From assembly GCF_012958305.1 (NCBI RefSeq), contig NZ_JABBYO010000014.1, forward strand, positions 62,001 to 126,000: a stretch of DNA of 64,000 nt, read 5' to 3'. The notes under the pieces were generated by a model. It did no database searches, was not told where the DNA came from, and saw nothing but the letters and a program-made list of their open reading frames with translations. The stretch is from Tautonia rosea (lineage in GTDB: Bacteria; Planctomycetota; Planctomycetia; Isosphaerales; Isosphaeraceae). Of this stretch, positions 36,346 through 46,600 are shown in pieces. The position numbers were made by a program, and so were the translations under genes. Every line of letters starts with the position of its first letter. Positions within the stretch are counted from its first letter, which is position 1.

Positions 36346-36369
36346 CACGCTCCGAAATCCCGGAGCGTG
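36346..36369. terminator. Hairpin between convergent genes
   Basis: CACGCTCCG at 36346-36354 pairs with CGGAGCGTG at 36361-36369 across a 6-nt loop, followed on the plus strand by tgacttcttccc. It lies between the ends of the aldo/keto reductase and lactonase genes, so it may serve both, though the T content is modest. Confidence 0.55.
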
Positions 36370-36382
36370 TGACTTCTTCCCT

Positions 36383-37663
36383 TCACGACGCTGGCTTCAC
36401 CCTCGCCAGGTCGAGAAACAGGATGCAAGACGGGTTGCCGACGGGTACGTACTGGCCCGTGAATTCCAGGCCTCCACTGTCCCGATTCACACGAAAGACA
36501 GTCACGTGGTCGGCTCTCTGATTACAACAATAAAGGAAGTTTCCGGTCGGGTCGAAGCCAAAGCTCCGAGGATAATTCCCGCGAGTCCATTCGTTGCCGA
36601 CCATGGTCAACGTACCATCCTGGCCAATCTCGAAAATCCCGATGCTGTCATGCAACCGGTTGCCTGCATAAACATGGGTGCCGTCCTGAGAAACCAGGAT
36701 CTCGGAGCAGAAATTACTTCCTGCATATCCAGGCGGCAAGCTTGAAACCGTCTGCCTCGAACTTAACCTTCCCGTCTCGGAATCGTAGTCGAACAGAACG
36801 ATTGTCGATCCTTCCTCCTGAATCGAGTAGAACCAGCGTCCGTTCGGATGAAAATGGAAATGGCGAGGACCATCCCCAGGGGGCAATGAGACAACTGGCG
36901 ATTCACTCGGTTTCAACGTCCCCGTTTGATCATCAAATTCCCAAACGAAGATTTGATCCAAGCCCAGATCCACGTGAAGCACAAAACGCCCCGAAGGATC
37001 TGCCTCGATCATGTGGGCGTGGGTCCGATCATGGCCACTGATGGCAAAGCTCCCCGGTGGTGCGTGGGTGGCTCGCGTCGGGCCAATCTCACCTTCATCG
37101 ACCTTGACCTCTGTGGCCTCCCCAAGCTGACCATCTGCAAGGATCGGTACCACCGCCACCGATCCCCCGAAATAGTTTGCCACCAGGAGAAAACGACCCG
37201 ACGGATGAATGCTCACATAGGTCGGACCCGCTCCTCCAGACGGCACCGTACTGAGCAAGGTCAACTGACCGTCCGCCGGATTGATGGCGAACGCACTGAC
37301 CGTCCCCTGATTTGCCTCGTCGATCCGATCCGTTTCGTTTGCCGAATACAGTCGGGTCCCGTTCGCGTTCACGGCCAGGTGGCTCGGGCTCGTCCCCATT
37401 TCGAACAGACCAGCCGGTGTCATCGCTCCGGTCTTTCGATCCACGCGAAACAGATGAATCCCTCGTCCATTGCCGGGGGGCAGGTCGACTTGCGTTGGCA
37501 AGACATCGCGCAGCGGAGAGCTGAACGTGCCGACATAGGCCAGAAGGTCTCCACCCTCACCGCCTGCGTTCGCACCCTCCGATCGGGCGACCAGGGCAGC
37601 GGTTCCTGCCGCGACGCAGCCCATGCGAAGGAATGATCGTCGGGAACGTTCGTATGCCATCAT
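36383..37663 (-). CDS. Lactonase family beta-propeller protein, Tat-exported
   Basis: A 426-residue protein with a twin-arginine signal (RSRRSFLRMGCVAAGTAALV) and a seven-bladed propeller of the 6-phosphogluconolactonase type (PF10282). Typical blades are GTSPSHLAVNANGTRLYSAN, GGAGPTYVSIHPSGRFLLVA, GDGPRHFHFHPNGRWFYSIQ and NYPRSFGFDPTGNFLYCCNQ. Cytosolic members hydrolyse 6-phosphogluconolactone. This one is exported, so it more likely acts on another lactone or only binds. The ATG at 37663 or 37660 best fits the signal; an upstream GTG or ATG at 37684 adds seven residues. Confidence 0.88.
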   Translation of the reverse strand: MMAYERSRRSFLRMGCVAAGTAALVARSEGANAGGEGGDLLAYVGTFSSPLRDVLPTQVDLPPGNGRGIHLFRVDRKTGAMTPAGLFEMGTSPSHLAVNANGTRLYSANETDRIDEANQGTVSAFAINPADGQLTLLSTVPSGGAGPTYVSIHPSGRFLLVANYFGGSVAVVPILADGQLGEATEVKVDEGEIGPTRATHAPPGSFAISGHDRTHAHMIEADPSGRFVLHVDLGLDQIFVWEFDDQTGTLKPSESPVVSLPPGDGPRHFHFHPNGRWFYSIQEEGSTIVLFDYDSETGRLSSRQTVSSLPPGYAGSNFCSEILVSQDGTHVYAGNRLHDSIGIFEIGQDGTLTMVGNEWTRGNYPRSFGFDPTGNFLYCCNQRADHVTVFRVNRDSGGLEFTGQYVPVGNPSCILFLDLARVKPAS

Positions 37664-38135
37664 GATGCGTTCGCACTCTCTCAAGACGCCGGAAGGGCCT
37701 GGCTTTTTGCAGTCCAGGCCTTCGCTTCTGTCTCTGCAAATTGCTCCCGATCAACCGGTGATGCTGTCTCCAACACACCCATGACCGCCGACTCGCTGTG
37801 AACACGATGATTGGAGCGTAACGCCCGTCCTGGCAAGTGTCCAGGCTTGGATGACCGAGCAGACCCGAGCGCCTGGTTCTTCTCCATCACCGAGATTCCA
37901 CCATCGTCGGGCGCCGACCCGTTCTCAATCCTCCACCATACCAGCGGCTCGATCGCATCGCCCCTCGTCCCGATCGTCCCCGAGTTGGTCATTGCTCGTG
38001 GTTCGATTCGCACGATCTGACGATCAGGCTTCGTGGGGCTTGCCTTCTGGGTTCCACGATAACGGGAACCTCAATCGAATTCTTCCGCCACCGCAAGGAA
38101 CAAGGAAATGTTCAAGAATCAGGGAAATCTCATCA
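37664..38135. other. 472-base region with only doubtful reading frames
   Basis: This lies between the lactonase start and the end of the sensor kinase gene. A 110-residue minus-strand frame (37681-38013, GTG start) ends just before the lactonase gene and has moderately protein-like composition (TNSGTIGTRGDAIEPLVWWR). Its codon use, with AGG and GGG codons, differs from neighbours. A plus-strand frame (37811-38020) overlaps it. I can support neither as a gene. An imperfect hairpin, GGCCTGG with CCAGGCC, spans about 37696-37720. Confidence 0.4.
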
Positions 38136-41100
38136 TCAGGGAATCGATTTCGGGTACAACTGTCGAAGAAGGTCCAGCAATTCATCCGGGTCCACAGGTT
38201 TGACTAAGTGTTGATCGAAGCCGGCCTCACGCGATCGCAGACGGTCTGAGGCCTGGCCCCATCCTGTCAGCGCGATCAACGTCCGTGAGGCCCCCGCAGG
38301 CTGGCTCCGAATCTGTCGGGCCACATCGTACCCATCCATGTCGGGCAATCCGATGTCGAGGACCACCACCTCAGGTTGAAACTCATCGATCACTGAGAGT
38401 GCCGAACGCCCATCGTGGGCGATTCGTACATCAAGACCTGCCAGGCCCAGCAGCTTCCCGAGTGTCTGAGCCGAATCCAGGTGATCATCCACCAGAAGAA
38501 GCCGAGAGATACGGAAGTCTCCCTTCTCTTTGGTTCGCTCGGTCGTCAGCGACTCGGTCTGATCCATTTCAGCAAGCGGAAGATGGACAATAAACTCGCT
38601 GCCGGCGCCGATCCCCTCGCTCCGTGCCTCGACGGTCCCACCGTGCAACTGAACGAGACCCCGCACCAGGGCCAGCCCAATCCCGAGCCCCCCTTGCGAT
38701 CGGTGGAGGGCCGGCTCGACCTGTGAGAAAATTTCAAAGATGCGGGTCAAGTGCTCCTCATCGATCCCGATTCCCGTATCGCGCACCGAGACGTGAACCT
38801 GCCCTTCCTTTTGCCGAACCGTCAACGTGATCCGTCCCTCGACGTCCGAATACTTCGCCGCATTGTTCAGGAGGTTCGAAAAAACCTGAGCTAATCGCGT
38901 CGGGTCGGCATCAAGCACAATGGGCTCGGACGGCATGTCAATGGTCAACTCATGCCCTCCCGCCTCGATCAACGGCCGGCTTGTCTCCACGGCCACCTGA
39001 ACAATCGAGGCCACGTCGACCTTCGCGCGTCGCAGCTCGAGCTTGTTGCTGGTGATGCGAGAAACATCAAGCAAATCATCAAGCAGCCGGGCCATGTTTC
39101 CAACCTGGCGGTCGATGACGTCACGATGCAATTGCAACTCAGGATCAGGCGGACCTTGTTTCCGGAGCAAGGCAACGGCGTGGCGAATCGGGGCAAGAGG
39201 ATTCCGCAGTTCATGAGCCAGGGTCGCCAGAAATTCATCCTTGCGACGATCGGCGTCCTGAAGCGCTTCGGCTAACCGCTTCGGCTCATCAATATCGGTG
39301 ATCGTACCGTACCATCGTACGACCTGACCGTTGTCGTCCCTCACCGGAACCCCCCGAACCATGTGCCATCGGTCCTGGCCGTTCGAGTCTCGTAATCGAA
39401 ACTCGGTTCGATAGGGGGTTTCCTCCCGAACTGACGTTTCCCAACGGTTGATCAATCCGGATCGGTCGTCCGGGTGAACACTCTTCACCCACCGATCCCC
39501 CATTCCCTCCTCGGTCGGCATCCCGGTGTACGCTGCCCATTGACGGCTCAGATATCGAACCTGGCCTGTCGGGTCGGCCACCCAGACTATCTGAGGCATG
39601 GCTTCGGCCAATTGGCGGAACCGGGCTTCACTCGTTCGCAACTCCTCCTCGCGAAGGTGTCGCTCAGTAATGTCCGTCACGTGCGCCACAAAACCCCGAA
39701 CCAACCCTCCCTCGCCCACGTCGGGAGTGTACGTCGCACTGATCCAGCGCGTTCCCCCGTCCCGATACGGAACTTCCGACTCGTAGCTCACCTCCTCCCC
39801 AGCCAACGCCGCCTCGACATGCGGTCGAATCGTCCTCCAGGCAGAATCGCCCAGCACCTCCCGCATGTGCTTCCCAAAGACATCCTCGCGACTCATCGCA
39901 AACCATCGCTCATACGAACGATTATTTAATCGATAACAGGCGTTCGCGTCAACGTAGGACAGGAGTGCTGGAACCGCATCAGCGACCAGTTGAACCCGCT
40001 CCCGTTCCGATCGCAGGCGTTCCTCGATCCGGCACCGTTCTGTCACGTCGAGCACCAGCGAAAGCACGGCCACCATTCGCCCCATCTCGTCGTGCAGGAC
40101 CGAGTTGTACCATTCACACCAAAGGGGATCGCCCGACCGACTTCTGTTTCGGTTGTGGGCCACGACAAACCTGCTTGTCGGGTCGAGGAGCTGATCCTTG
40201 ATCGCTTCGACCTGCTCACGGTCCTCGAAGAGCAACGGAACCTCGTCAATCCGCGTTCCGATGACCTCCTTTGCCGTCCACCCAAACAGTTTTTCCGCCT
40301 GACCTGACCAACGCGTCACAACGAATTCAGCGTCCCACTCGATGACCCCCAACGGGGTATGATCCACCAGGGTCGTGAGCCTCGTGAGAAGCCCGGTTCG
40401 TTCTCGGTCCGCCTCCTTTCTTGCGGTGATGTCCATCACGAGCCCGAGCACGCGGACCGGGCAATCACTTGAGTCTGTCTCAACCTTTCCCTTACCGAGG
40501 AGCCAGACCACCGAGCCATCGGGTCGGGAAATCCGAAACTCGACCTCGTCTCCCGACCTCGTGGCGATGGCTCGGGAAATTGCGTCCTTCACTCGCGCTC
40601 GATCCTCGGGATGGATCAGTTGACGAAACCCGCTCAGGGTTCCATCGAACGCCCCCGGAGACACTCCGAGGACCTCCTCCAAGTTGTCAGACCAGTCGAT
40701 CCGATCGCTATGGACATCCCAGTACCAGGTCCCCATGCGACCTGCCTGAAGCGCCAGTCGAAGTCGCCCCTCGCTGACTCGCAAACGCTCCTCGGCTCGC
40801 TTCCGATCGTCGATATCGGTCGCCGTTCCGAACCGTTGAAGCAGCCGTCCCGACTCATCCCGCACCGGCACAGACCGAATCAAATGCCATCGATACGTCG
40901 AATCGCTCCGCCGCAACCGAACCTCGGCCTCAAGAAGATCCCCCTGTCCAAAGGCTCGCTTCCTGATCGCTCGAATCCGAGGCTGGTCATCCGGGTGAAC
41001 GGCCGCGAGCCATCCTTCCCGCGACACCGCCTCCTCGATGGTCATTCCCGCATATTCATACCAGCGTCGATTGAACGACTTGACCACTCCTTCGGGATCC

Positions 41101-41306
41101 GCGGTCCAGAGTATTTGAGGCATCGTGTCGGCCAGTTGACGAAATCGCTGTTCACTCTCTTCCTGCTTCAAGCTTCGTTCCGACCTCTCACCATCGTCCC
41201 TGCCCAGATCCACGATCGAAGTGGACCCAAGCCGAGCGGTCACTCGCCGTCGTTCTCTCAGCACCACCAGCAGGACCCCGACCACTCCAAGGAGGATCAG
41301 CTCCAT
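38136..41306 (-). CDS. Multi-PAS hybrid sensor histidine kinase/response regulator
   Basis: A 1056-residue signalling protein. Residues 1-17 are a membrane helix (MELILLGVVGVLLVVL). Five PAS/PAC units follow at about 50-170, 175-300, 305-430, 435-555 and 560-680. The HisKA domain holds the phosphorylated H698 in LATLAHELRNPLAPI. The ATPase has its N box at 812-820 (LLNNAAKYS), G1 at 843-848 (DTGIGID) and GGLGIGLALVRGL. The receiver domain has D940/D941 and the phospho-acceptor D984 in VVLDIGLPDMDGYD. Its frame is identical to that of the small membrane ORF upstream, from which it is separated only by a UAG directly before this ATG. The membrane helix here looks like the fourth helix of that DUF4118-type domain. 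Confidence 0.9.
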   Translation of the reverse strand: MELILLGVVGVLLVVLRERRRVTARLGSTSIVDLGRDDGERSERSLKQEESEQRFRQLADTMPQILWTADPEGVVKSFNRRWYEYAGMTIEEAVSREGWLAAVHPDDQPRIRAIRKRAFGQGDLLEAEVRLRRSDSTYRWHLIRSVPVRDESGRLLQRFGTATDIDDRKRAEERLRVSEGRLRLALQAGRMGTWYWDVHSDRIDWSDNLEEVLGVSPGAFDGTLSGFRQLIHPEDRARVKDAISRAIATRSGDEVEFRISRPDGSVVWLLGKGKVETDSSDCPVRVLGLVMDITARKEADRERTGLLTRLTTLVDHTPLGVIEWDAEFVVTRWSGQAEKLFGWTAKEVIGTRIDEVPLLFEDREQVEAIKDQLLDPTSRFVVAHNRNRSRSGDPLWCEWYNSVLHDEMGRMVAVLSLVLDVTERCRIEERLRSERERVQLVADAVPALLSYVDANACYRLNNRSYERWFAMSREDVFGKHMREVLGDSAWRTIRPHVEAALAGEEVSYESEVPYRDGGTRWISATYTPDVGEGGLVRGFVAHVTDITERHLREEELRTSEARFRQLAEAMPQIVWVADPTGQVRYLSRQWAAYTGMPTEEGMGDRWVKSVHPDDRSGLINRWETSVREETPYRTEFRLRDSNGQDRWHMVRGVPVRDDNGQVVRWYGTITDIDEPKRLAEALQDADRRKDEFLATLAHELRNPLAPIRHAVALLRKQGPPDPELQLHRDVIDRQVGNMARLLDDLLDVSRITSNKLELRRAKVDVASIVQVAVETSRPLIEAGGHELTIDMPSEPIVLDADPTRLAQVFSNLLNNAAKYSDVEGRITLTVRQKEGQVHVSVRDTGIGIDEEHLTRIFEIFSQVEPALHRSQGGLGIGLALVRGLVQLHGGTVEARSEGIGAGSEFIVHLPLAEMDQTESLTTERTKEKGDFRISRLLLVDDHLDSAQTLGKLLGLAGLDVRIAHDGRSALSVIDEFQPEVVVLDIGLPDMDGYDVARQIRSQPAGASRTLIALTGWGQASDRLRSREAGFDQHLVKPVDPDELLDLLRQLYPKSIP

Positions 41307-41570
41307 CTAATCGGACGCCTGACCCATCTCGCGAGACGCCCGGGGAACGAGGACGACGCATAACTCGACGACCACTCCGAGAACGAGCGTCAGAATTGCA
41401 GGACCGCCCCCCCCCAACCACGACACGACAACCACGGCGAGCAAGAACGTTCCAAACCCATGATGCGGCCCGAACACCCCCTCCATCGCCAGGCGCACCA
41501 TCGAGGCAACCAGGACGGCCAGTACGGCGATCCCGTAGCCCCAGGTTCGAGGGAGAGGCTGACGGAGCAT
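41307..41570 (-). CDS. DUF4118-like membrane domain, split from sensor kinase
   Basis: An 87-residue frame with three membrane helices (GYGIAVLAVLVASMVRLAM, FGTFLLAVVVVSWLGG, AILTLVLGVVVELCVVLVP). The FGPHHGFGTFLLAVVVVSW region resembles DUF4118, the four-helix input domain of KdpD-like and many PAS-containing kinases. It ends with a UAG at 41309-41307, and the next base triplet is the ATG of the kinase gene in the same reading frame. The missing fourth helix is the first thing encoded there. Either a nonsense mutation has split one gene, or the two parts are made separately by stop-restart. I use the ATG at 41570 (MLRQPLPRTWGYG). Confidence 0.65.
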   Translation of the reverse strand: MLRQPLPRTWGYGIAVLAVLVASMVRLAMEGVFGPHHGFGTFLLAVVVVSWLGGGGPAILTLVLGVVVELCVVLVPRASREMGQASD

Positions 41571-41882
41571 GGACTTCTCTCTCACTACGGCGGCACAGCC
41601 AGAACGCTCGCCCATCCACAAGGACGTGGTGTCTCTCAGGATACACAACTCTGATCGAAAAGCGACCAAGGGTCCCCCACCCCGGGCACCATCATTGAAA
41701 ATGCCCCGTCCCGAATCACCCCAAAGGTTTCGCTCCCCTTGCTCCCAATCGCCTCCTTATCGTACACTCGCTCAGAATCAGTTATGGTGCCTTCCGTAAA
41801 CCTGATTTCCGACAATTCGTCCGAAGAATACCTTTACAAATCCTTCCATCGCAAGTAACTTAGTCCGAAGCAGTTAGAACAC
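41571..41882. other. 312-base region upstream of tRNA-Ser
   Basis: No protein gene is credible here. The left part is the leader of the sensor kinase unit on the minus strand; the right part carries the tRNA-Ser promoter. Confidence 0.5.
41833..41861 (+). promoter_or_regulatory. Sigma-70-like promoter of tRNA-Ser
   Basis: TTTACA at 41833-41838 and TAACTT at 41856-41861 with 17 bases between. The expected start, about 41868, is 15 bases ahead of the tRNA. Confidence 0.5.
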
Positions 41883-41972
<90 letters not shown>

Positions 41973-41973
41973 T

Positions 41974-42054
41974 AATGACCCTTGCTGAAGACTCCCCGAT
42001 CACACGTGTGATCAAAACCGATTGGGGTCATTCCCTCGTCATTTAGACGAAGGG
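41974..42054. repeat. Nested palindromes after tRNA-Ser
   Basis: Immediately after the tRNA, AATGACCC at 41974-41981 pairs with GGGTCATT at 42025-42032. Inside lies CCCCGAT with ATTGGGG (via G-T), and at the centre the perfect 16-base palindrome GATCACACGTGTGATC (41998-42013). A second hairpin (42033-42054, CCCTCGTC with GACGAAGGG) follows. They may end the tRNA transcript or be a protein-binding site. Confidence 0.55.
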
Positions 42055-42129
42055 TGCCTGCCGAATGAGTGGCGAAATCTGACGTTCGGGAACGAAGTCC
42101 AGTCCACATCCGTTCTCGATCGATCAACT

Positions 42130-42163
42130 CCCCACGCAACTGCCCCGTCGCAGTTTCGTGGGG
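42130..42163 (-). terminator. Hairpin after the seven-gene minus-strand block
   Basis: CCCCACG at 42130-42136 pairs with CGTGGGG at 42157-42163, and AACTG 42138-42142 with CAGTT 42151-42155, giving a 12-bp interrupted stem with an 8-nt loop. It starts 43 bases after the stop codon of the last gene of the block. No T run follows, so it may act with Rho or protect the 3' end. Confidence 0.5.
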
Positions 42164-42205
42164 CTCGTCCTTGACATAGTTGTCGGATCTTCGGAGGAAT
42201 GCTCC

Positions 42206-43636
42206 TCAGGCGATGATCTCGTTCAGCACCCGTCCATGAACGTCGGTCAGGCGAAAATCACGACCAGCATAGCGAAACGTGAGCCGCTCATGGTCGAACC
42301 CGAGCAGGTGCAACACGGTGGCGTGCAGGTCGTGCACGCTGACCGGATCGCGCTCCGCCCGGAATCCGAATTCGTCGGTTGCGCCGAAGGTTGTTCCTCC
42401 TTTGATCCCCCCACCGGCCATCCAGACGCTAAACCCATAGTGGTTATGGTCGCGCCCTTGCATCGACGTCCCATCGGCCGACAACTCAACGGTCGGTGTG
42501 CGTCCGAACTCCCCTCCCCAGAGCACGAGCGTCTCGTCCAGCAGTCCTCGTGCCTTCAAATCGGTCAGAAGCGCGGCGATGGGGCCGTCGATCTCCGCTG
42601 CAAGACGTCGGTGATTGGCCTCAATCTGGTCGTGGTTGTCCCACGGCTGACCCGCCCCGTGCCAGAGTTGCACGTAACGCACACCGCGCTCAATCAACCG
42701 ACGTGCGATCAGAGTTTGCCGACCATGCACACCGTCTCCATAGAGGGCCCTGATGTGCGTTGGCTCTCGCGAAAGGTCAAAGGCTTCGGCCGCCTCGATC
42801 TGCATACGAAACGCGAGTTCAAACGACTGAATGCGAGCGTCAAGCCGACTGTCGGTCAAGGTCGATTGATGCTCCGAATTCAATACCCTCAACAAATCGA
42901 GTTGCCTCCGTTGGGCCTCAGTCGTAACGTGAGGATGCTCAATATTCTCAATCAATCGATCAATCGTTTCATGCTTCGAATCGATGTAGGTTCCTTGATA
43001 CCCGCCTGGCAAGAACCCCGCCTGCCAGTTCTCGACCCCCTTGATCGGATACCCTCCCGGACAAAGCGCAAGAAAACCGGGCAGATTTTGATTCTCCGTT
43101 CCCAGGCCATATAGCACCCACGACCCGACACTTGGTCGTGATTGGACCGAGTCGCCGCAATTCATCAACATGAGCGATGGCTCATGATTGGGAACCTGGG
43201 CATACATCGACCGAATCACGACAATGTCATCGATATGCTTCGCCGTCTCTGCAAACAGTTCACTGACCTCGATCCCGCTCTCGCCATATCGTCGGAATCG
43301 AAATGGCGACGGAAACGCTGCCCCAGTCTTCCGCTCGGTCAGGAAGGTCTCCGGAAGGGCTTGACCGGAGTAGCGGGACAGGCTTGGCTTGGGATCAAAC
43401 GTATCCACATGCGAGGGACCACCGTTCAGGAAGAAGTGGATCACCCGTGTTGCTTTGCCGGCAAAATGCGGAGCCCTGGGCGCGAGACTTCCCGCCTCAG
43501 ACTCGATCGGAGACGCGAACAGGGAACCCGAATCCGCCAGCGCTCCCAGCGCTCCCAGCGCTCCCAGACCCAACCCTGATCGAGTCAACAATTCGCGACG
43601 GCTTATCCCACCTCGATCCTGATCCGGGCGATTCAT
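42206..43636 (-). CDS. DUF1501 protein, Tat-exported
   Basis: A 476-residue DUF1501 protein. The twin-arginine signal ISRRELLTRSGLGLGALGAL contains a triple Gly-Ala-Leu made by 9-base tandem repeats. Family landmarks are IHFFLNGGPSHVDTFDPKPS, VIRSMYAQVPNHEPSLMLMN, QPWDNHDQIEANHRRLAAEI, LVLWGGEFGRTPTVELSADG and a final DVHGRVLNEIIA. Its relation to the sulfatase/phosphatase fold suggests a metal-dependent exported hydrolase, but the reaction is unknown. It follows the DUF1549/1553 gene by 24 bases and is the last gene of the minus-strand block. Confidence 0.92.
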   Translation of the reverse strand: MNRPDQDRGGISRRELLTRSGLGLGALGALGALADSGSLFASPIESEAGSLAPRAPHFAGKATRVIHFFLNGGPSHVDTFDPKPSLSRYSGQALPETFLTERKTGAAFPSPFRFRRYGESGIEVSELFAETAKHIDDIVVIRSMYAQVPNHEPSLMLMNCGDSVQSRPSVGSWVLYGLGTENQNLPGFLALCPGGYPIKGVENWQAGFLPGGYQGTYIDSKHETIDRLIENIEHPHVTTEAQRRQLDLLRVLNSEHQSTLTDSRLDARIQSFELAFRMQIEAAEAFDLSREPTHIRALYGDGVHGRQTLIARRLIERGVRYVQLWHGAGQPWDNHDQIEANHRRLAAEIDGPIAALLTDLKARGLLDETLVLWGGEFGRTPTVELSADGTSMQGRDHNHYGFSVWMAGGGIKGGTTFGATDEFGFRAERDPVSVHDLHATVLHLLGFDHERLTFRYAGRDFRLTDVHGRVLNEIIA

Positions 43637-43660
43637 GAGACATGCTCCCGATGGCCAAAA

Positions 43661-46600
43661 TTAATCCACGAACAAGAACTCATTTGACATCAATAACACC
43701 TGGGCGAGTTGTTCCCAGGGACCAAGCCGATCGGTACCCTTTCCCGAAAAGTCGATCGTCGCATCCCAGGTCGTTGCCTCCTGAACACCCACTTCGGTCA
43801 GTACAGGTGCCCAAAGAAACTGATTACTGTTGAGCGAGTCCTTCAGATCCACCACGAAGTCAATCGAATCACCAGGCTGGACCGAAAGCGCCTCGACACC
43901 AAGCGATGCTCGACCATCCTGAACCTCTGCCGACGCGATCAACCCGACTCGGCTGCCGATCAGGAACCCTCGAACCCCGTCTCCCTGGTTTACGTCGTGG
44001 ATCAAGATCGATTCAACGCGAATCGTCATCTCCTTCGGGGCAACCCATCGTCGGACGACAGCATGATTCCGGTCGTTCCCCGGATGCCCTCCCTCGGCGG
44101 TCAATTGCAGCCACCCCAAACGTGCGTCGGGCCACGATGCCCCCCCTTGCCAGGCGGTTCCCGAGAAGTAAGGCAACGATTGGAAGTCCACCAAGCGGCC
44201 CGACTCTTCGTCCATCCTCCCATATCCATATTGCCAGTCGTTCGAGGTTTGGGATCGGTCCTCGTTCGGTCCCTGCTTCGCCGCTCGCACCAACGCGAGC
44301 GACGCCTCCATTTCTACCGAGGACGGCTCTCGCTGAGAGACACGTTGATACAGCCGACGAACCCGCTCCCGCTCATCCTCCACCTCGATGATCTCCGCCA
44401 GTCCGGCCAGTTCCCTGGCGCGTTCCAACAGAAACGGATGGTTCAGGAAAAAAAGCGCCTGCTGTGGCACCGTGGTCTCGGATCGTTGAGGGATGAGCAA
44501 ATCAGGGTTTGCAAAATCGAACACGCGAAGAACACTCGGAAGGTTCTCCCGATCCACCTTCCCGTAAACGGTTCTTCTGGTCGAATACGGGGGCGAGAAC
44601 ATCGGCTCCGCGGCCCCTTCCATACGCTCATCAAGGGATCCTGACACCCTGAGCAAGGCATCGCGCAACTCTTCGAACGTGAGGCGATGCACCGGCATCT
44701 GCCAAAGAAGTCGGTTCTCAGGGTCAACCTGCAGGGCCAAAGCCCGCACCTTCGGATCGCTCGGACCGCGAGACGATTGTCGAAACGTCGCCGATCGCAC
44801 AATCTGTCGATGCAGATCTTTCTGGCTCCACCCCTCCTCCATGAACCGCGACGCCAGCCAGTCGAGCAACTCAGGATGACTCGGGGGCTCGGCTCTCGTA
44901 CCAAAGTCTCCCGGAGATCGCACCAACCCATCTCCAAAATAGCCCATCCAGACCCGGTTGACCGCCACTCGGGCGGTTAAGGGATTGGTCGGATCGATAA
45001 TCGCCTGGGCCAGTTCTCGACGACCACTCCCCTCCGTGAAGGGTTCTGCGTCTGACCCGGCGATGGCCTGGAGAAAGCGTCGAGGGACCACCTCTCCCGG
45101 ACTCGCCGAATTTCCTCTCCGGAAAACCCTTGGCTCGATCGACCTGTCCCGATCGACCAGGATCGTCGCGAACGGTGGTGCCTCAGCCGATTGAAGGAGC
45201 CAGCGATCGACCTCCGCTTGAAGCTTCCAAAGCTCCACAGTCGTCTGAGTCGGGAAGAAAAACTCAATATTCACCAGGGATTCGTCGGGAACCTCGCAAG
45301 GAGAGTCCGGGCCAAACAGAACCTGTCGTATCGCCTCTGAATCGGGATCGTCGAGTCCGTCCGGTCGGGGAGTGCCCTTCGCCTCGGCCTCGGACAGTCG
45401 ATCCTCCCATTCGGCGATCACTTCCTGAAAGAGCATTCCATAGCGTGTTGCGACGTCGTCTCGATCAATCGGTGGTTTCTCAAATGCTTGAGCAACCCTC
45501 GAATTCACCTCGTCTCTCCATTCTCCGGAGAGAGACCTGCTGATTGCTGCCGCTCGCTCCGAGAAGCCTTTCTCGGGCAGTCGGGTAAATTCATGCCAGG
45601 CTCGGAAGATGGGATCTCCCACTCTCCCCGCCCGATCAATCGTTTCTTGCCAGCGATGAACCGATGCCGGAATGAGATCACGATCAGTCAAGATTTGACT
45701 AAAGGCCTCGTCCGGATACTTCGAGAGCGCGAACTGCGCAACGAGATACTGCGTCACCCGTTCCCTCACCCGATCGGCCGCCGCGGCCCGTTCCTCATTC
45801 AACCGGTCGCGTAGCGCCTCTTGACGCTCCTGCAAGCCATCGTCAAAGGCAGCGTGTTTGAGACCGGCTTCCGAGTCATCAAACGCTGGAACCACAACCT
45901 CGGCACAGTTTCGGAAGACTCCGTAGAGGGCATAATAATCTGCAGTTGGTATCGGGTCATATTTATGATCATGGCAACGCGCACACGCGACGGTCATCCC
46001 CAGCATCCCTCGCGTGACCACGTCAATCCGGTCGTCGATGATGTCGTGCTTGACCCCGAGAAAGCGTCGACCCAGGGTCAAAAATCCCATCGCTGCCAGA
46101 TCGCTCGGATCGTCCGCCACCTGATCAGCAGCCACCTGCAATAGAAGAAACCGATCGTACGGCAGATCCTCATTGATCGCCCGAATTACCCAGTCGCGAT
46201 ACGACTGAGCGTGAACCCACGACGCCTCCTCACGTGCATATACATACCCTTTTGTGTCAGAGTACCGCGCCACGTCGAGCCACTTCCGTGCCCAGTGTTC
46301 ACCGAACTGGGGGGAATCGAGCAAGCGATCGACGAGTCGATCATAGGCATCCGCGGAATCATCGGTGACAAACGATTCAACCTCGTTCGCAGTCGGAGGA
46401 AGGCCGGTTAAATGAATCGAGGCCCGCCGAATCAATGTGCGGCGATCCGCCTCTGGCGCCAGGGTCAACCCTTCCGATTCGAGCCGATCAAGAATGAACT
46501 GATCAATCGGAGTCCGCGCGCGCTCCGAGTTTCGAATCTCGGGAGGAGTGACCGATCGAACCGGCTGAAACGCCCAGTGCCTTGCCACAGCCTCCTCAAG

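Noticed and set aside
43540-43575. Three to four tandem copies of a 9-base unit (gctcccagc)
   Set aside because: Not CRISPR or phase variation on the evidence available: the unit is in frame and encodes Gly-Ala-Leu repeats within the Tat signal of the DUF1501 protein.
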